Shown: positions 6,589 through 8,057 of the stretch, piece after piece | Numbering within the stretch: the stretch's first letter is position 1 | Layout: every line of letters begins with the position of its first letter | NCBI GenBank assembly: GCA_019309685.1 | Contig: JAFDFT010000085.1 | Coordinates: 1 to 8,057, forward strand | DNA: 8,057 nucleotides | Direction of reading: 5' to 3' | Source: Deltaproteobacteria bacterium | Lineage (GTDB): Bacteria; Desulfobacterota; Desulfobacteria; Desulfobacterales; JAABPS01 | Notes under the pieces: generated by a model | Databases searched by the model: none | What the model was told of the DNA's origin: nothing | What the model saw: the letters and a program-made list of their open reading frames with translations, nothing else | Program-made: the position numbers and the translations under genes

Positions 6589-7857
6589 TTAAAGCCGCTG
6601 AATAAGATAAACATGGGTTGGCAAACGGCTTTGATTTTTTAGAGCCGTAAACTTTTCCTGTATTTCTTTTTTATTTGTTTCAGGGTTCATGGGTGATAAA
6701 TAAATATTCCCTTTACTGTAAAAGCGATCAAGGCTGTCACGCGTTAAACTAAGAATAGAATCATAGTGCTGGTCTGAAAGATTTTGTCCCAGAATAAAGT
6801 TGGCAGATATTTCTATATTTTCGAATTTTTTGTTTAGATCTATCATTTTAAAAAATGCTTTTTGAACCTTTTGAATGGATATCGGCTTTTTTAACCGGTC
6901 GAGTGTTTTCTGGTCAGCTGACTCCAGACCTATATTGATATAGGTATAAAAGGGCGTTTTATTTAAAGCTGTAAATGCAGATTCTTCTGTCTGAATCAAG
7001 GAGTCCACACTGCCGAAAAGAAAGAGTCTGGGTTCTTTGATATTGGAATTTTTAATATCTAATATTTCGTATGATTGTAAGGCCGCGAATTCAATGAACT
7101 CAATACCGGCATGAAGTGCATCATGTTGGCCCAGAAAAATTGAATTATAATTAGAGAGATCCTTTTTGTAAAAGTCTTTTAACCTGTTAATTTGCTCAAG
7201 GATATTGTTTTTGCTTCGCCGGGAAAATTTTTTACTTTGTTTTACAGAGCAAAAACCACAATTATACATACACCCATCAGCGATAGTCACGGGAATCACT
7301 TCATAATCAACATGCCGTGTATCCGGCGGGAGAACCGTGACAGAACCTCCAATGATTGCATGCAGTGTGTCTGAATTCTCATCAAGCGTGGAAAGCCTGT
7401 TTTTGGCTGCCATTGCCGCGAATTCCAGAATAGCTGGCGGGGCTTTTTGAACTGAGATGTGTTCCAGTGATGATAGCAGAACATCCAGGGAGTGAATCGC
7501 GGATTCGACGCGGCCGTTACCAAAAGGGTTATTGCGGAATATGGTATTGCAGGGATATTTGAAATACGGTAAGTAATATTCTCCAATGAAACTGTAAATG
7601 CCCTGGTATCCGCCGGCCGAATAATAGATCCAATCATTGGAAATGGTCCGCTTTAGCCATTCATTGGGGTCCGGCCAATGTTGGTTTTTCCCCTGAATGA
7701 ATTTAATTTCTCCATTTAAATTGAACTGGTAAATATAATCCTTTGTTTTTATTTCAGAGAAACGGCCATAACGGATGGGGTAGCTGACCTTTGAGAAGGA
7801 AGAAGCTCCCTTCTTATTAATGGTTATTGTTTTGTCGTCAAACGGATATGATTCCAT
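6589..7857 (-). CDS. Radical SAM protein of unknown function
   Basis: A 422-residue radical S-adenosylmethionine protein. The iron-sulfur cluster motif is CxxxCxxC, with Cys196, Cys200 and Cys203 in DGCMYNCGFCSV. After it come the partial TIM-barrel landmarks: SIFLGQHDAL near 239-248, LFLFGSVDSL near 280-289, and INIGLESADQKTLDRLKKP near 309-327, which matches the SAM-binding GxES region of elongator/HemN-type radical SAM proteins; then ISANFILGQN near 349-358. About 190 residues precede the cluster motif, with FNLNGEIKFIQG (46-57), NEWLKRTISNDWIYYSAGGY (65-84) and SFIGEYYLPYF (89-99), a region I cannot assign to a known domain. No SPASM-type cysteine cluster follows, so peptide modification is not indicated. 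An in-frame TAA lies four codons before the ATG, so the start cannot be further upstream; it lacks a clear Shine-Dalgarno sequence. Reaction and substrate are unknown. Confidence 0.9.
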   Translation of the reverse strand: MESYPFDDKTITINKKGASSFSKVSYPIRYGRFSEIKTKDYIYQFNLNGEIKFIQGKNQHWPDPNEWLKRTISNDWIYYSAGGYQGIYSFIGEYYLPYFKYPCNTIFRNNPFGNGRVESAIHSLDVLLSSLEHISVQKAPPAILEFAAMAAKNRLSTLDENSDTLHAIIGGSVTVLPPDTRHVDYEVIPVTIADGCMYNCGFCSVKQSKKFSRRSKNNILEQINRLKDFYKKDLSNYNSIFLGQHDALHAGIEFIEFAALQSYEILDIKNSNIKEPRLFLFGSVDSLIQTEESAFTALNKTPFYTYINIGLESADQKTLDRLKKPISIQKVQKAFFKMIDLNKKFENIEISANFILGQNLSDQHYDSILSLTRDSLDRFYSKGNIYLSPMNPETNKKEIQEKFTALKNQSRLPTHVYLIQRL

Positions 7858-7898
7858 GTGTCGAGTTTAAAAAATTCTGTCTTTTTATTGAAAAGAAG

Positions 7899-7927
7899 TT
7901 CATAAAAAAATCCTGTGGATAAATCAA
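7899..7927 (-). promoter_or_regulatory. Candidate sigma-70 promoter for the radical SAM gene
   Basis: On the minus strand TTGATT (7922-7927) and TATGAA (7899-7904) are separated by exactly 17 bases, each matching four of six consensus positions. It lies about 40 bases before the ATG at 7857 in an AT-rich divergent intergenic region, where chance matches are frequent. Confidence 0.3.
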
Positions 7928-7998
7928 GAAAGACTTTTTAAGAACCGAAGAAAGGTGAATAAAATATTCAATTACCATAAGCCATTAGGTTTTAATAC

Positions 7999-8057
7999 AT
8001 GAAAAAAGCATCAAAAAGGATACGGTCGCTGATTTTTCCCATAACAGTACTGTTTTT
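7999..8057 (+). CDS. Start of a divergent gene with an N-terminal signal or anchor (partial)
   Basis: The last 59 bases are an open plus-strand frame starting ATG and running off the window. The 19 complete codons encode a basic segment (MKKASKRIR) followed by a hydrophobic one (SLIFPITVLF). This is the shape of a signal peptide or a signal anchor, as in exported proteins and membrane-bound sensors. A weak TTAGG lies about nine bases upstream. Nothing more of the protein is visible, so no function can be given. It is divergent from the radical SAM gene, with 141 bases between the two starts. Confidence 0.5.
   Translation, partial: MKKASKRIRSLIFPITVLF

Noticed and set aside
6540..6600. GCGGC/GCCGC arms around the end of the radical SAM gene, considered as a terminator
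   Set aside because: Five-base stem with a loop of about 16 bases and no following U-run on the minus strand.
7296..7637. 113-codon minus-strand frame within the radical SAM gene
   Set aside because: Out of frame with the radical SAM coding sequence, which carries the cluster motif; a shadow.

Overview
This 8,057-base window has moderate GC and reads as ordinary single-copy chromosome from a Gram-negative bacterium. The gene mix (acyl-CoA dehydrogenase, LarA-type nickel enzyme, radical SAM protein, short histone-deacetylase-fold protein, Mth938-domain protein, exported DUF3859 protein) and the low-complexity intergenic repeats fit an anaerobic Desulfobacterota-like genome. That placement is inference; no rRNA, tRNA or phylogenetic marker is present.

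Nine coding regions lie on the minus strand, so the layout reads from right to left. At the far right a plus-strand gene starts at 7999 and runs off the window; it begins with a basic-then-hydrophobic N-terminus. Divergent from it, on the minus strand, come a radical SAM protein of unknown function (6589-7857), an exported protein with weak resemblance to LolA-type lipoprotein-sorting proteins (5756-6466), an exported DUF3859 protein (5220-5714), a 123-residue cysteine-rich protein with a TTG start (4726-5097), a LarA-family protein that keeps all the nickel-pincer and catalytic residues (3409-4692), an Mth938/NDUFAF3-like protein (2974-3315) and a short histone deacetylase-family hydrolase (2145-2891). 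A 275-base gap holds an unusual composite inverted repeat (about 1918-2099). Left of it are a nitrilase-family amidohydrolase (1045-1854) and, 15 bases further on, the N-terminal 343 residues of an acyl-CoA dehydrogenase that leaves the window at base 1.

The closest couplings are nitrilase to acyl-CoA dehydrogenase (15 bases), Cys-rich protein to LarA-like protein (33 bases) and LolA-like to DUF3859 protein (41 bases). The other gaps are 80-275 bases, so this is probably several short transcription units. No CRISPR array, phage gene, transposase, toxin-antitoxin pair or RNA gene was seen. The best leads are the LarA-like protein with its Cys-rich upstream partner, the radical SAM protein with a long uncharacterised N-terminal region, and the repeat at 1918-2099. 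I see no clear evidence of a wholly new multi-gene system.
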